A DNA stretch of 6,691 nucleotides from positions 1 through 6,691 of the forward strand of contig JAOQAL010000704.1 of the NCBI GenBank assembly GCA_025963615.1, read 5' to 3'. A program made the position numbers and the translations under genes. The stretch is from Chitinophagaceae bacterium. Its GTDB lineage: Bacteria; Bacteroidota; Bacteroidia; Chitinophagales; Chitinophagaceae. Each line of letters starts with the position of its first letter. Position 1 is the stretch's first letter. The notes under the pieces are model-generated. The model was given only the letters and a program-made list of their open reading frames with translations. It searched no databases and was not told the DNA's origin. Positions 1 through 6,204 of this stretch are shown here, piece after piece.

Positions 1-864
1 GTCCTTACAACCTTCAATCAGACGGTTTATTTCTCCGACAATAAAAAGACATCTTTTCTTTACTATGGGATCGGTAATCATTTCTTCAATCATATCAGCA
101 TTTGCATCGCGCAGGCTCATGACCCCGGGATATTTTCCGCGGATACTTGTAACGCCTCTATCACATTCAATCCGGCGGGTATTATATTCGGATGATGCTA
201 GTGAATGGTTTACCTGCGAATCGAGCAGAACAATTTTATAACCTTCGATTTGCAATGGAAAATATTCATACTCTATTGAACGGCAATCAAGCCTGATAAC
301 ATGGCCTTCCCTCCCCATCATACTGGCAAACATGTCCATAATGCCGCACTGGAGACCAACAAAATTATTTTCAGCTTTTTGTGACAGCTTTACCATTTCT
401 ATTTTCTCCAGCCCAAGACTGAATAATTCGTTTAATGCATAAGCCGTGGCGCACTCCAGCGCCGCGGAAGAGGATAAACCCGCGCCAATAGGGATATTGC
501 CGGTAATGGCTGCTGAAAAACCATGGAGGGTATATCCCGCTTTGATTAATTCATCCGCTACACCGAGAATATAATCTGGCCAAAGCAGGCCGGAAGGGTG
601 AAGTTTTTTTAATGAAGTTGAGTATTCCTCACTTTTATCAATAGAATAAAGATGAATCGTGTCGTCGCTTCGCTTACTGATGGACAATTGAATAGACTTA
701 TTTATCGCGGCGGGTAAAACAAATCCGTTATTGTAATCAGTATGTTCTCCAATCAGGTTGATTCTGCCGGGAGAGTTAACAGTAAGTTGCGCCGGTATTG
801 AAAACTGTTTATAAAATAATTCCTGAATCGTTTTACCGGCATTCTCTGTTATGGCCATTTTCAT
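1..864 (-). CDS. galK: Galactokinase, N-terminal 288 residues (3' end outside window)
   Basis: Cytoplasmic GHMP-family sugar kinase that phosphorylates alpha-D-galactose with ATP to galactose 1-phosphate, the entry step of the Leloir pathway. The minus-strand reading frame is open from the ATG at 864 to base 1. Motifs seen: the galactokinase signature GRINLIGEHTDYNNG at residues 33-47 (R34 matches the catalytic Arg; E40, H41 and D43 match sugar-binding residues), the ATP-binding motif IPIGAGLSSSAALE at 124-137, GIMDM at 174-178 with D177 as catalytic Asp, and NHSLASSEYNTRR at 219-231. The family is about 380 residues long, so roughly 95 residues, including the third GHMP motif, are missing at the window edge. 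The position after the catalytic Asp is Met rather than the more usual Gln; a conservative active enzyme is still expected. The start could instead be the ATG at 858 (M3); neither has a clear Shine-Dalgarno. It diverges from the arabinofuranosidase gene. The family assignment is secure. Confidence 0.95.
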   Translation of the reverse strand, partial: MKMAITENAGKTIQELFYKQFSIPAQLTVNSPGRINLIGEHTDYNNGFVLPAAINKSIQLSISKRSDDTIHLYSIDKSEEYSTSLKKLHPSGLLWPDYILGVADELIKAGYTLHGFSAAITGNIPIGAGLSSSAALECATAYALNELFSLGLEKIEMVKLSQKAENNFVGLQCGIMDMFASMMGREGHVIRLDCRSIEYEYFPLQIEGYKIVLLDSQVNHSLASSEYNTRRIECDRGVTSIRGKYPGVMSLRDANADMIEEMITDPIVKKRCLFIVGEINRLIEGCKD

Positions 865-982
865 GTGAAAATCTGAATTGTTGATAGGATAATTTGTTTT
901 ACTTTCTTTTTTTACTTAACTCTGTCTATCTTATTCGCCGCTGAAATTACTGAATGTCTTTTGCCGGAAAAATAAATTAATC
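865..982. promoter_or_regulatory. Divergent intergenic region between galK and the arabinofuranosidase gene
   Basis: These 118 bp must hold the promoters of both divergent genes, so shared control is possible. I see no full match to the Bacteroidota -7 element TAnnTTTG on either strand. The nearest plus-strand candidates are TATCTTAT at 927-934 (two mismatches) and TAATTTG at 890-896 (one base short), neither with a TTG box at the right distance upstream. A T-rich run lies at 897-914. No operator-like inverted repeat stands out. The promoter role is inferred from gene layout alone. Confidence 0.4.
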
Positions 983-2593
983 ATGGAACATTACGATTCT
1001 TCTGAAAAAAACGGTCCATTTCGTACCTATTTCTTCCCCTTTAAATTATGGAAGCAGGTAGTTACTGCATTTCTCTTTTGCCTTGCGGCGAATGGGACTA
1101 TTTCCGCACAGGACACGGCGGTGATAAGCATTCAAAATAATGCAAAGTGGACCATCAGCAAACATATTTATGGGCATTTTTCAGAACACCTCGGCCATTG
1201 TATTTATGATGGGTTTTGGGTCGATTCGACCCTGCCGGTTGCCAAAAAAGACAGGATCCGCCTGGATATTGTAGAAGCCTTGAGAAAAATCAAAATTCCA
1301 AATCTTCGTTGGCCCGGCGGCTGTTTTGCGGATGAATATCATTGGAGGGATGGCATCGGTCCCCGGAAGCAGCGGCCGAAAATGATAAATACTAACTGGG
1401 GAGGAGTAACCGAAGATAACAGTTTCGGTACCCATGAATACCTGGAATTGTGCAGCTTGCTGAACTGTGAGCCTTTTATAGCAGGCAATGTGGGAAGCGG
1501 CACCGTAGAAGAAATGAGCAAATGGATTGAATACCTCAATTTTAATGGCGAAAGCCCGATGGCTAAAATCAGGAAAGAGAATGGAAGAGCGGAACCCTGG
1601 AAGGTAACATTCTGGGGTGTTGGCAACGAAACATGGGGATGCGGTGGCAATATGACGCCGGACTACTACGCCAACGAGTACAAACGGTTTGCCTCATTCG
1701 CAAAAGATTATCCTGGCGCATCCTTAAAAAAAGTGGTGAGCGGCGCCAACTCTACAGATTATAACTGGACCGAGACCTGCATGAAAAATATTCCACTCTG
1801 GCAAATGTGGGGAATCGGGCTCCATTATTATACCTTGCCCACCGGCAACTGGAGCAGTAAAGGGTCCGCCACCTCTTTTGATGAACCGGAATATTTTGCA
1901 ACGATGAAGAATGCATTATTCATGGATGAACTGGTAAGCCACCATGAGGCCGTGATGGATAAATATGATCCTGAAAAGAAAGTGGCGCTGGCCGTGGATG
2001 AATGGGGAATATGGACCGATGTAGAACCCGGAACGAATCCCGGATTTTTGTACCAGCAAAATAGTTTGCGGGATGCTCTGATTGCGGCCAGCACACTCAA
2101 TATTTTCAATAATCACTCGCAGCGTGTGCGCATGGCCAACCTGGCGCAAACTGTAAATGTGCTGCAGGCATTAATTCTTACCGACAAAGAAAAAATGCTC
2201 CTGACGCCTACTTACCATGTATTTGATTTGTTTAAAATTCACCAGGATGCGAGATACCTGCCGGTCAGTTTAAAAAGTCCGGAATATATCTCTGGCAATA
2301 AGAAATTACCAGCTGTAAATGTATCGGCTTCCACCGATTCAACCGGAGCAACGCATATTTCATTGGTTAATATTAATCCCTCGAAACCGGTAACAACGGT
2401 TATCTATTTAAATGACATCATTGCAAAAACCATTAGCGGTCAGTTGTTGACGGCGCCGCAACTTACTTCCATCAACACTTTTGATAAACCTGGTACGGTG
2501 CAGATCAGCCACTTTACCGGTTTTAAAAAGAATGGAAATATTTTGACTGTAGTGCTGCCTTCAAAATCAATTGTAGTGCTGGAGCTGAGATAA
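983..2593 (+). CDS. abfA: GH51 alpha-L-arabinofuranosidase, exported
   Basis: Retaining glycoside hydrolase predicted to remove terminal non-reducing alpha-L-arabinofuranosyl residues from arabinan, arabinoxylan or arabinogalactan side chains. The 536-residue protein has a signal-peptide-like N-terminus: a long polar/basic n-region (1-25), a hydrophobic core [11 protein letters not shown] (26-36) and a likely cleavage ISA|QD after A42. The (beta/alpha)8 barrel carries the GH51 motifs GHFSEHLG (64-71, E68 as conserved substrate contact), [17 protein letters not shown] (108-124), WGVGNETWG (211-219, acid/base E216) and VDEWG (338-342, nucleophile E340). The spacing of the two catalytic glutamates, 124 residues, fits the family. 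Residues from about 395 on form the usual C-terminal beta-sandwich domain. The ATG at 983 is the only plausible start, since no later in-frame start lies before the signal core. No SusC/SusD genes or other glycosidases are next to it. The exact polysaccharide cannot be told. The export call rests on the hydrophobic segment; a membrane anchor is the alternative. Confidence 0.93.
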   Translation: MEHYDSSEKNGPFRTYFFPFKLWKQVVTAFLFCLAANGTISAQDTAVISIQNNAKWTISKHIYGHFSEHLGHCIYDGFWVDSTLPVAKKDRIRLDIVEALRKIKIPNLRWPGGCFADEYHWRDGIGPRKQRPKMINTNWGGVTEDNSFGTHEYLELCSLLNCEPFIAGNVGSGTVEEMSKWIEYLNFNGESPMAKIRKENGRAEPWKVTFWGVGNETWGCGGNMTPDYYANEYKRFASFAKDYPGASLKKVVSGANSTDYNWTETCMKNIPLWQMWGIGLHYYTLPTGNWSSKGSATSFDEPEYFATMKNALFMDELVSHHEAVMDKYDPEKKVALAVDEWGIWTDVEPGTNPGFLYQQNSLRDALIAASTLNIFNNHSQRVRMANLAQTVNVLQALILTDKEKMLLTPTYHVFDLFKIHQDARYLPVSLKSPEYISGNKKLPAVNVSASTDSTGATHISLVNINPSKPVTTVIYLNDIIAKTISGQLLTAPQLTSINTFDKPGTVQISHFTGFKKNGNILTVVLPSKSIVVLELR

Positions 2594-2766
2594 ATTATTC
2601 CTGTCAGGCCGTCAATGATAAAATAACGCGAATTTCAGAGGCTTTAAAACAAACCGAAGATCAATATGACCACCATTCATTTTTAAATCCTCGTTGAGCT
2701 TTCGGTTGCTTTTTCATTTTGTTTGGCTAAGACAACTTCCTTAATTATCAGCAATTTCTTTCTCTT

Positions 2767-2827
2767 ACTTTTTTTTGTGGAAAAAAAAGCAGTCCCGATA
2801 GGGATCGGGATCTGCGACAAAAAAAGT
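2767..2827. repeat. Nested inverted repeat with poly-T/poly-A arms around a palindrome
   Basis: The outer arm ACTTTTTTTTGT (2767-2778) is complementary to ACAAAAAAAGT (2817-2827) apart from one extra T. Inside it, eight T (2769-2776), GTGG and eight A (2781-2788) make an alternative hairpin. The centre is TCCCGAT-AGGG-ATCGGGA (2793-2810), whose stem can be lengthened by GCAG (2789-2792) pairing with CTGC (2812-2815) across a single bulged T. The element can therefore fold in two competing ways. It sits 174 bp past the arabinofuranosidase stop and could act as a bidirectional terminator or be a dispersed REP-like element; the role is not determined by the sequence. Confidence 0.6.
2793..2810. 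repeat. TCCCGAT-N4-ATCGGGA palindrome, copy 1 (loop AGGG)
   Basis: Perfect 7 bp inverted repeat with a 4-nt AGGG loop. It shares both arms with the copies at 2827-2844 and, except for the outermost base pair, 6072-6089. It lies in the centre of the nested inverted repeat at 2767-2827. Confidence 0.75.
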
Positions 2828-2844
2828 CCCGATGGCTATCGGGA
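2827..2844. repeat. TCCCGAT-N4-ATCGGGA palindrome, copy 2 (loop GGCT)
   Basis: Perfect 7 bp inverted repeat with a GGCT loop, starting on the last base of the preceding nested repeat and 16 bp after copy 1. A run of five A follows the right arm start (A2844-A2848), so on the minus strand the hairpin is preceded, not followed, by T residues; it is not a canonical terminator on either strand. Confidence 0.75.
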
Positions 2845-3143
2845 AAAACGATAACAACCCGTTTTCCGGACGGTTCCTTGATGGGGCTTAGGTACTCTGT
2901 GACTTCAACGCTATATCGCTACTCCCTTGACAGCACACAACAAACTGGAAAATTAGCTTGACGCCAATGAGTAGCTTCCTGGTTCAAGATGGATCACCTA
3001 ACAGCCAATAAACTATTCAAAAGGACAAAGCAATCAGCATTTGGAATTCTGAATCTGAAACTCTCACCGTTTTTCGGGAACCAATCCCCATTTTATTTGT
3101 TATTTAAGCAGCAACTTCATACGCTCATCAATAAAGATTAATT

Positions 3144-3905
3144 ATGTCAACAACAAAAATTGCCTTGGTAACAGGAGGCAGCCGTGGATTGGGAAAAGAT
3201 ATGGCATTGAATATTGCCCGTAAAGGATTGGACGTGATCATCACCTATCGCAGCCAGGAAAAAGAGGCCGGGGAGGTCGTAAAGCAGATAGAACAAACAG
3301 GCAGGAAAGCCGCTGCGCTTTATTTGGATATGAGTGACTTTTCATCGCTGGATAGTTTTGTGAATGAAACCGGTAAGGCCCTGCAATCAAAATGGGGCGT
3401 CAGTACATTGGATTACCTGGTAAACAACGCCGGTATGGGCGCCACCGTTCCATTTGAAAAAGTGACCGAAGCGCTTTTCAATGATTTTCTGAATGTACAC
3501 TATAAGGGCATTTATTTTCTGACGCAGAAAATGTTGCCTCATTTTAATAAAGATGGCGGCATCATCAATATTTCCACAGGCACTACCCGTTTTACTAATC
3601 CCGGTTATTCGGTATATGCTTCCATGAAAGGCGCGGTGGAAGTATTTACAAAGTACTTAGCCAAAGAGTTGGGTGCAAAAGGTATTCGGGCGAATGTAGT
3701 GGCGCCAGGCCCGGTAGAAACTGATTTTAATAGCGGAGCCATCCAGGGGAATCCAGAAATGAAGAACCGCTTAAGCTCTTTATCACCCCTGGGTCGTGTG
3801 GGCCGGGCAGATGATATCGGAAGCGTGGTAGCATTTCTTTGTACCGAAGACGCTAAATGGATAAACGGACAAAGGATTGAAGTAAGTGGAGGGATTAATG
3901 GTTGA
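3144..3905 (+). CDS. Classical short-chain dehydrogenase/reductase (SDR), FabG-like
   Basis: NAD(P)-dependent oxidoreductase of the classical SDR family, 253 residues, the usual length. Seen in order: the cofactor motif TGGSRGLG (10-17), the NNAG motif (94-97), and the catalytic tetrad N117, S144, Y158 and K162 (YASMK). The tail motif PGPVETDF follows at 188-195 and INGQRIEVSGG at 240-250. R14 in the glycine-rich loop and R36 after the second strand are basic residues typical of NADP(H) preference. It resembles 3-oxoacyl-ACP reductase (FabG), but this superfamily is so broad that the substrate cannot be read from the sequence, and no fatty-acid synthesis gene is adjacent; a general carbonyl or sugar reductase is equally possible. 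The ATG at 3144 places the first strand (KIALVTGG) at the normal distance from the N-terminus. It appears to be a single-gene unit, with gaps of 550 bp before and 475 bp after. Family is sure, function open. Confidence 0.93.
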   Translation: MSTTKIALVTGGSRGLGKDMALNIARKGLDVIITYRSQEKEAGEVVKQIEQTGRKAAALYLDMSDFSSLDSFVNETGKALQSKWGVSTLDYLVNNAGMGATVPFEKVTEALFNDFLNVHYKGIYFLTQKMLPHFNKDGGIINISTGTTRFTNPGYSVYASMKGAVEVFTKYLAKELGAKGIRANVVAPGPVETDFNSGAIQGNPEMKNRLSSLSPLGRVGRADDIGSVVAFLCTEDAKWINGQRIEVSGGING

Positions 3906-3920
3906 TAAGGTTTAGGGCTA

Positions 3921-3938
3921 CCCCCATAGCTATCGCAT
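3921..3938. repeat. Decayed copy of the CCCGATAGCTATCGGG palindrome
   Basis: Shares 14 of 18 positions with the perfect copy at 6072-6089, including the intact core ATAGCTAT (3926-3933). The outer arms have diverged. It begins 16 bp after the SDR stop codon, comparable to the perfect copy's 6 bp distance after the carboxyltransferase stop. The copy relation is inferred from core identity and position. Confidence 0.45.
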
Positions 3939-3956
3939 ACCCGTTAAAGTAATTTT

Positions 3957-3968
3957 TTATCATGATAA
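3957..3968. repeat. 12 bp perfect palindrome TTATCATGATAA
   Basis: Perfect two-fold symmetry without a loop, directly after a run of six T, 52 bp past the SDR stop. It has the form of a dimeric-protein operator but has no gene start near it (the next start is more than 400 bp away), so it may be chance in AT-rich DNA. Confidence 0.25.
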
Positions 3969-4052
3969 CAGGAAAACAAAAAACTATGTTTCCCAATCTG
4001 TCTTTGTGAATTCTTTTTATAATGAACAACATAAGACCCTAAAAGAGCCGAA

Positions 4053-4070
4053 TCCCGATAACTAACGCGA
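4053..4070. repeat. Decayed copy of the TCCCGATAGCTATCGGGA palindrome
   Basis: TCCCGATAACTAACGCGA agrees with the palindrome consensus at 15 of 18 positions. The left arm is intact and the right arm has drifted, so the hairpin would be weak. It lies in the middle of the gap, away from gene ends. Confidence 0.45.
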
Positions 4071-4088
4071 TCGAAAGAAGCTTTTTTG

Positions 4089-4109
4089 AATTCGAAGTCG
4101 CTTCGAATT
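4089..4109 (+). terminator. 9 bp hairpin followed by a T-rich tract, possible terminator
   Basis: AATTCGAAG (4089-4097), loop TCG and CTTCGAATT (4101-4109) form a perfect 9 bp stem, followed by TATTTTA. The T-rich 3' side favours plus-strand termination of a transcript from the SDR gene, but the stem is only one-third G/C and the hairpin is 184 bp past the stop. It could instead be part of a dispersed repeat. Confidence 0.35.
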
Positions 4110-4167
4110 TATTTTAGGAAGCAATGTCATTGGGTTATGAAAATTACCATACCCTAGCGGGCATTTT

Positions 4168-4262
4168 GTGGGTAGATCTTTTTTAATTGAAGGATCTGAT
4201 GCCCACCCTGCCAGTTGGTCTCTGGCGGCGGCATGCAGGCGGGCTGTAATGCAGGCGGCCAC
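4168..4262. repeat. Structured GC-rich island, possibly a dispersed repeat
   Basis: Bases 4201-4260 are 43 of 60 G/C (72%), against 13 of 40 in the 40 bases just before. Several elements are packed in: an interrupted inverted repeat GTGGG-T-AGATC (4168-4178) with GATCT-GATG-CCCAC (4193-4206), a second hairpin GCCAG (4210-4214) with CTGGC (4222-4226), and a 10 bp direct repeat ATGCAGGCGG at 4233-4242 and 4249-4258. The abrupt composition change suggests an inserted repeat or a structured RNA. No protein family is recognised in any frame. Confidence 0.4.
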
Positions 4263-4353
4263 ATCATAAAGCAATAAATGAATCAGCCTTTTCTATTTCA
4301 CGATCAAGCAACTACATGGAACTTTCCACGTCCTACCTTCAATCCTCCCTTCC

Positions 4354-4361
4354 TATCTTTG
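4354..4361 (+). promoter_or_regulatory. Bacteroidota-type -7 promoter element of the carboxyltransferase gene
   Basis: TATCTTTG is an exact match to TAnnTTTG, the -7 element recognised by the primary sigma factor of Bacteroidota. It ends 19 bp before the ATG at 4381, so transcription would start only about 10-15 bases before the start codon. The upstream -33 TTG box is not evident at the expected spacing (the region is C/T-rich). This is the only full match I found in front of a gene in this window. Confidence 0.65.
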
Positions 4362-4380
4362 CCCCTTAACGGATGCTATC

Positions 4381-6066
4381 ATGAATATTGATTTCAGTAA
4401 GAATGAAGATGGGATGAAAATATTGTTGGACGACCGGCAACGGCGGCTCGAAAAAATTTATGAAGGAGGAGGTAGAAAAGCAGTTGAAAGACAAAGAGAA
4501 AAAAATAAACTGACGCCAAGGGAGCGGATTGCGTATTTAACAGACAGCGGCAAACCATTTATTGAAATCGGTGCTTTTGCTGGTTTTGAAATGTATGAAG
4601 AATATGGCGGCTGTCCTGCCGCAGGCACCGTGGCTGGCGTGGGTTATGTAAGCGGCCGCCAATGTGTTATTGTAGCCAATGACCAGACGGTGAAAGCCGG
4701 TGCCTGGTTTCCCATGACCGGTAAAAAAAATCTGCGGCTGCAGGAGATAGCGATGGAAAATCATTTGCCGGTTATTTACCTGGTTGACAGCGCGGGTGTC
4801 TTTCTTCCGCTACAAGATGAAATTTTTCCTGATAAAGAGCATTTCGGCCGCATCTTCCGCAACAATGCCAGGATGAGTGCCTTGGGGATTTCACAGATCG
4901 CCGCAGTGATGGGCCCCTGCGTAGCCGGCGGTGCTTACCTGCCCATCATGAGCGATGAAACCCTGATGGTAGAAGATAATGGTTCTATTTTCTTAGCAGG
5001 TCCCTATCTTGTAAAGGCTGCGATTGGTGAAGATATCGATGTGGAAACATTGGGCGGCGCGGTGACGCATACAGAAATATCCGGCATCGCCGACTATAAA
5101 TTTAAAACGGAACAGGAATGCATGGATCATATCAAAAAAATGATGTCCATGCTGGGTGAAAAAAACAAAGCAGGTTTCGATCGTATAGCACCGTTAGTTC
5201 CGAAGAAAAATCCGGAAGAGCTACCCGCTGTTTTTCCTACCGACGGGAAGCCTTACGATATGCTAGAGATTATTGAACGCATTGTGGATGGTTCCGCTGC
5301 CGGTGAAGCTTCGGCGGGTAAGCCGGCATTTGAACAGTTTAAGGAAGATTATGGCAAAACAATCATCTGCGGTTATGGAAGAATTGACGGATGGGCAGTG
5401 GGTATAGTGGCCAATCAACGGTTAGTGGTGAAGGCGAAAAAAGCCGCCAAAGCCGGACGATCAGAGGTAACGAGCGAGATGCAACTGGGTGGAGTTATTT
5501 ATAATGATAGTGCTGATAAAGCTGCGCGTTTCATTCTCAACTGCAATCAAAAGAAAATACCCCTGGTTTTTTTGCAGGATGTGACCGGTTTTATGGTGGG
5601 CAGCCGCAGTGAACATTCCGGTATAATCAAAGATGGCGCTAAGATGGTGAACGCGGTGGCCAATTCAGTAGTACCCAAAATCACGATCATCATAGGTAAC
5701 TCATATGGTGCGGGTAACTATGCGATGTGTGGCAAAGCGTATGATCCGCGGTTTATTTATGCCTGGCCAACGGCAAAGATTGCTGTGATGGGCGGCGACC
5801 AGGCGGCCAAAACATTATTACAGATACAGGTGGGATCCATGAAGGCAAAGGGAAAAGAAGTATCCCCGGAAGAAGAACAAAAATTATTAAATGAAATAAA
5901 AGGAAGGTACGAAAAGCAGACCGGGCCTTATTATGCTGCTGCGAGACTTTGGGTGGATGATATCATTAACCCGGTTGATACCCGAAACGTAATTTCAGAA
6001 GCGATTCATGCAGCGAATCATAATCCGGAGATCAGGGATTTGAAGACAGGAGTGTTCCAGGTCTGA
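4381..6066 (+). CDS. Acyl-CoA carboxylase carboxyltransferase (beta) subunit, methylcrotonyl-CoA carboxylase-like
   Basis: Carboxyltransferase subunit of a biotin-dependent acyl-CoA carboxylase: it moves the carboxyl group from carboxybiotin to an acyl-CoA. The 561 residues hold two crotonase-fold halves, about 25-280 and 285-555. Seen: the acyl-CoA/oxyanion motif MGPCVAGGAY (177-186), FLAGPYLVKAAIGE (204-217) with LGGA (224-227), FLQDVTGFMVG (397-407), and the second oxyanion motif GNSYGAGNYAMCG (439-451), with AWPTAKIAVMGG (461-472). The pattern, especially FPDKEHFGRIF (149-159) and GAGNYAMCGKAYDPRF, is closest to the methylcrotonyl-CoA carboxylase beta branch (leucine breakdown); propionyl- or geranyl-CoA cannot be excluded. 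Compared with my recollection of relatives there are two extra Ala/Gly/Lys-rich stretches, near 305-315 and 353-364. The biotin carboxylase/biotin-carrier alpha subunit is not in the window, so it must be encoded elsewhere. The ATG at 4381 follows a good promoter box and gives the usual N-terminus. Confidence 0.93.
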   Translation: MNIDFSKNEDGMKILLDDRQRRLEKIYEGGGRKAVERQREKNKLTPRERIAYLTDSGKPFIEIGAFAGFEMYEEYGGCPAAGTVAGVGYVSGRQCVIVANDQTVKAGAWFPMTGKKNLRLQEIAMENHLPVIYLVDSAGVFLPLQDEIFPDKEHFGRIFRNNARMSALGISQIAAVMGPCVAGGAYLPIMSDETLMVEDNGSIFLAGPYLVKAAIGEDIDVETLGGAVTHTEISGIADYKFKTEQECMDHIKKMMSMLGEKNKAGFDRIAPLVPKKNPEELPAVFPTDGKPYDMLEIIERIVDGSAAGEASAGKPAFEQFKEDYGKTIICGYGRIDGWAVGIVANQRLVVKAKKAAKAGRSEVTSEMQLGGVIYNDSADKAARFILNCNQKKIPLVFLQDVTGFMVGSRSEHSGIIKDGAKMVNAVANSVVPKITIIIGNSYGAGNYAMCGKAYDPRFIYAWPTAKIAVMGGDQAAKTLLQIQVGSMKAKGKEVSPEEEQKLLNEIKGRYEKQTGPYYAAARLWVDDIINPVDTRNVISEAIHAANHNPEIRDLKTGVFQV

Positions 6067-6071
6067 TGGTA

Positions 6072-6089
6072 ACCCGATAGCTATCGGGT
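6072..6089. repeat. Perfect 18 bp palindrome ACCCGATAGCTATCGGGT
   Basis: Full two-fold symmetry; as RNA it gives a 7 bp stem with an AGCT tetraloop. It begins 6 bp after the carboxyltransferase stop. No T-tract follows on the plus strand (ATGAATAAAATG comes next), so it is not a classical Rho-independent terminator, though it could stabilise the 3' end of the mRNA. It shares its 6 bp inner arms CCCGAT/ATCGGG with the copies at 2793-2810 and 2827-2844. Confidence 0.75.
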
Positions 6090-6204
6090 ATGAATAAAAT
6101 GACCTGCTTTTATAGAACTGATGATAGCATTAAAACTATAAGGATTCATGAACTTCCGGCAAACTGTTTTGAAGAACATTCAGGAAGATGAGCTCTTTTT
6201 AAAA

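Larger units (their letters stand above)
2594..3143. other. Gene-free stretch between the arabinofuranosidase and SDR genes
   Basis: No coding region that I can support lies in these 550 bp; frames are broken by frequent stops and show no family motif. The middle (2767-2844) holds a nested poly-T/poly-A inverted repeat and two TCCCGAT-type palindromes, listed separately. The flanking parts (2594-2766 and 2845-3143) look like plain AT-rich spacer. No tRNA-like fold or clear Rho-independent terminator directly follows the arabinofuranosidase stop. The SDR promoter must lie at the 3' end: TTTATTTG at 3092-3099 is one mismatch from TAnnTTTG but lacks a TTG box at the expected distance, so I do not call it. 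Confidence 0.6.
3906..4380. other. Gene-free stretch between the SDR and carboxyltransferase genes
   Basis: No gene is supported in these 475 bp. It contains, in order, a decayed palindrome copy (3921-3938), a 12 bp perfect palindrome (3957-3968), another decayed copy (4053-4070), a 9 bp hairpin (4089-4109), a structured GC-rich island (4168-4262) and the promoter box of the downstream gene (4354-4361). A 70-codon minus-strand frame (4062-4274) runs through the hairpins and the island, but matches no family I recognise and is better read as a by-product of the repeats. Confidence 0.6.

Noticed and set aside
1181..2149. Several minus-strand frames of 77-103 codons inside the arabinofuranosidase gene
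   Set aside because: They lie entirely opposite a well-supported GH51 gene with all catalytic motifs and show no family features.
2793..2844. Two neighbouring palindromes as the start of a CRISPR array
   Set aside because: Only two 18 bp units with a 16 bp gap inside a larger inverted repeat, no further regular units and no cas genes.
3092..3099. TTTATTTG as a promoter for the SDR gene
   Set aside because: One mismatch at a key A of TAnnTTTG and no TTG box at the expected upstream distance; in AT-rich DNA such matches are frequent by chance.
2594..3143. Possible degraded gene or small RNA in the 550 bp gap
   Set aside because: I found no conserved motif in any frame, no tRNA-like fold and no matching promoter-terminator pair.
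4062..4274. 70-codon minus-strand frame in the gap before the carboxyltransferase gene
   Set aside because: It is formed by the hairpin at 4089-4109, a decayed palindrome and the GC-rich island, with no recognisable domain and no clear start signal. Treated as repeat-derived rather than a gene.
4537..4764. 75-codon minus-strand frame inside the carboxyltransferase gene
   Set aside because: Opposite-strand shadow of a conserved coding region; no domain.
6090..6191. 33-codon plus-strand frame starting at the end of the 6072-6089 palindrome
   Set aside because: Cys/His-containing but without a CxxC or other motif, no ribosome binding site, overlapping a repeat boundary and another tiny frame. 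Too short to support without conservation data.
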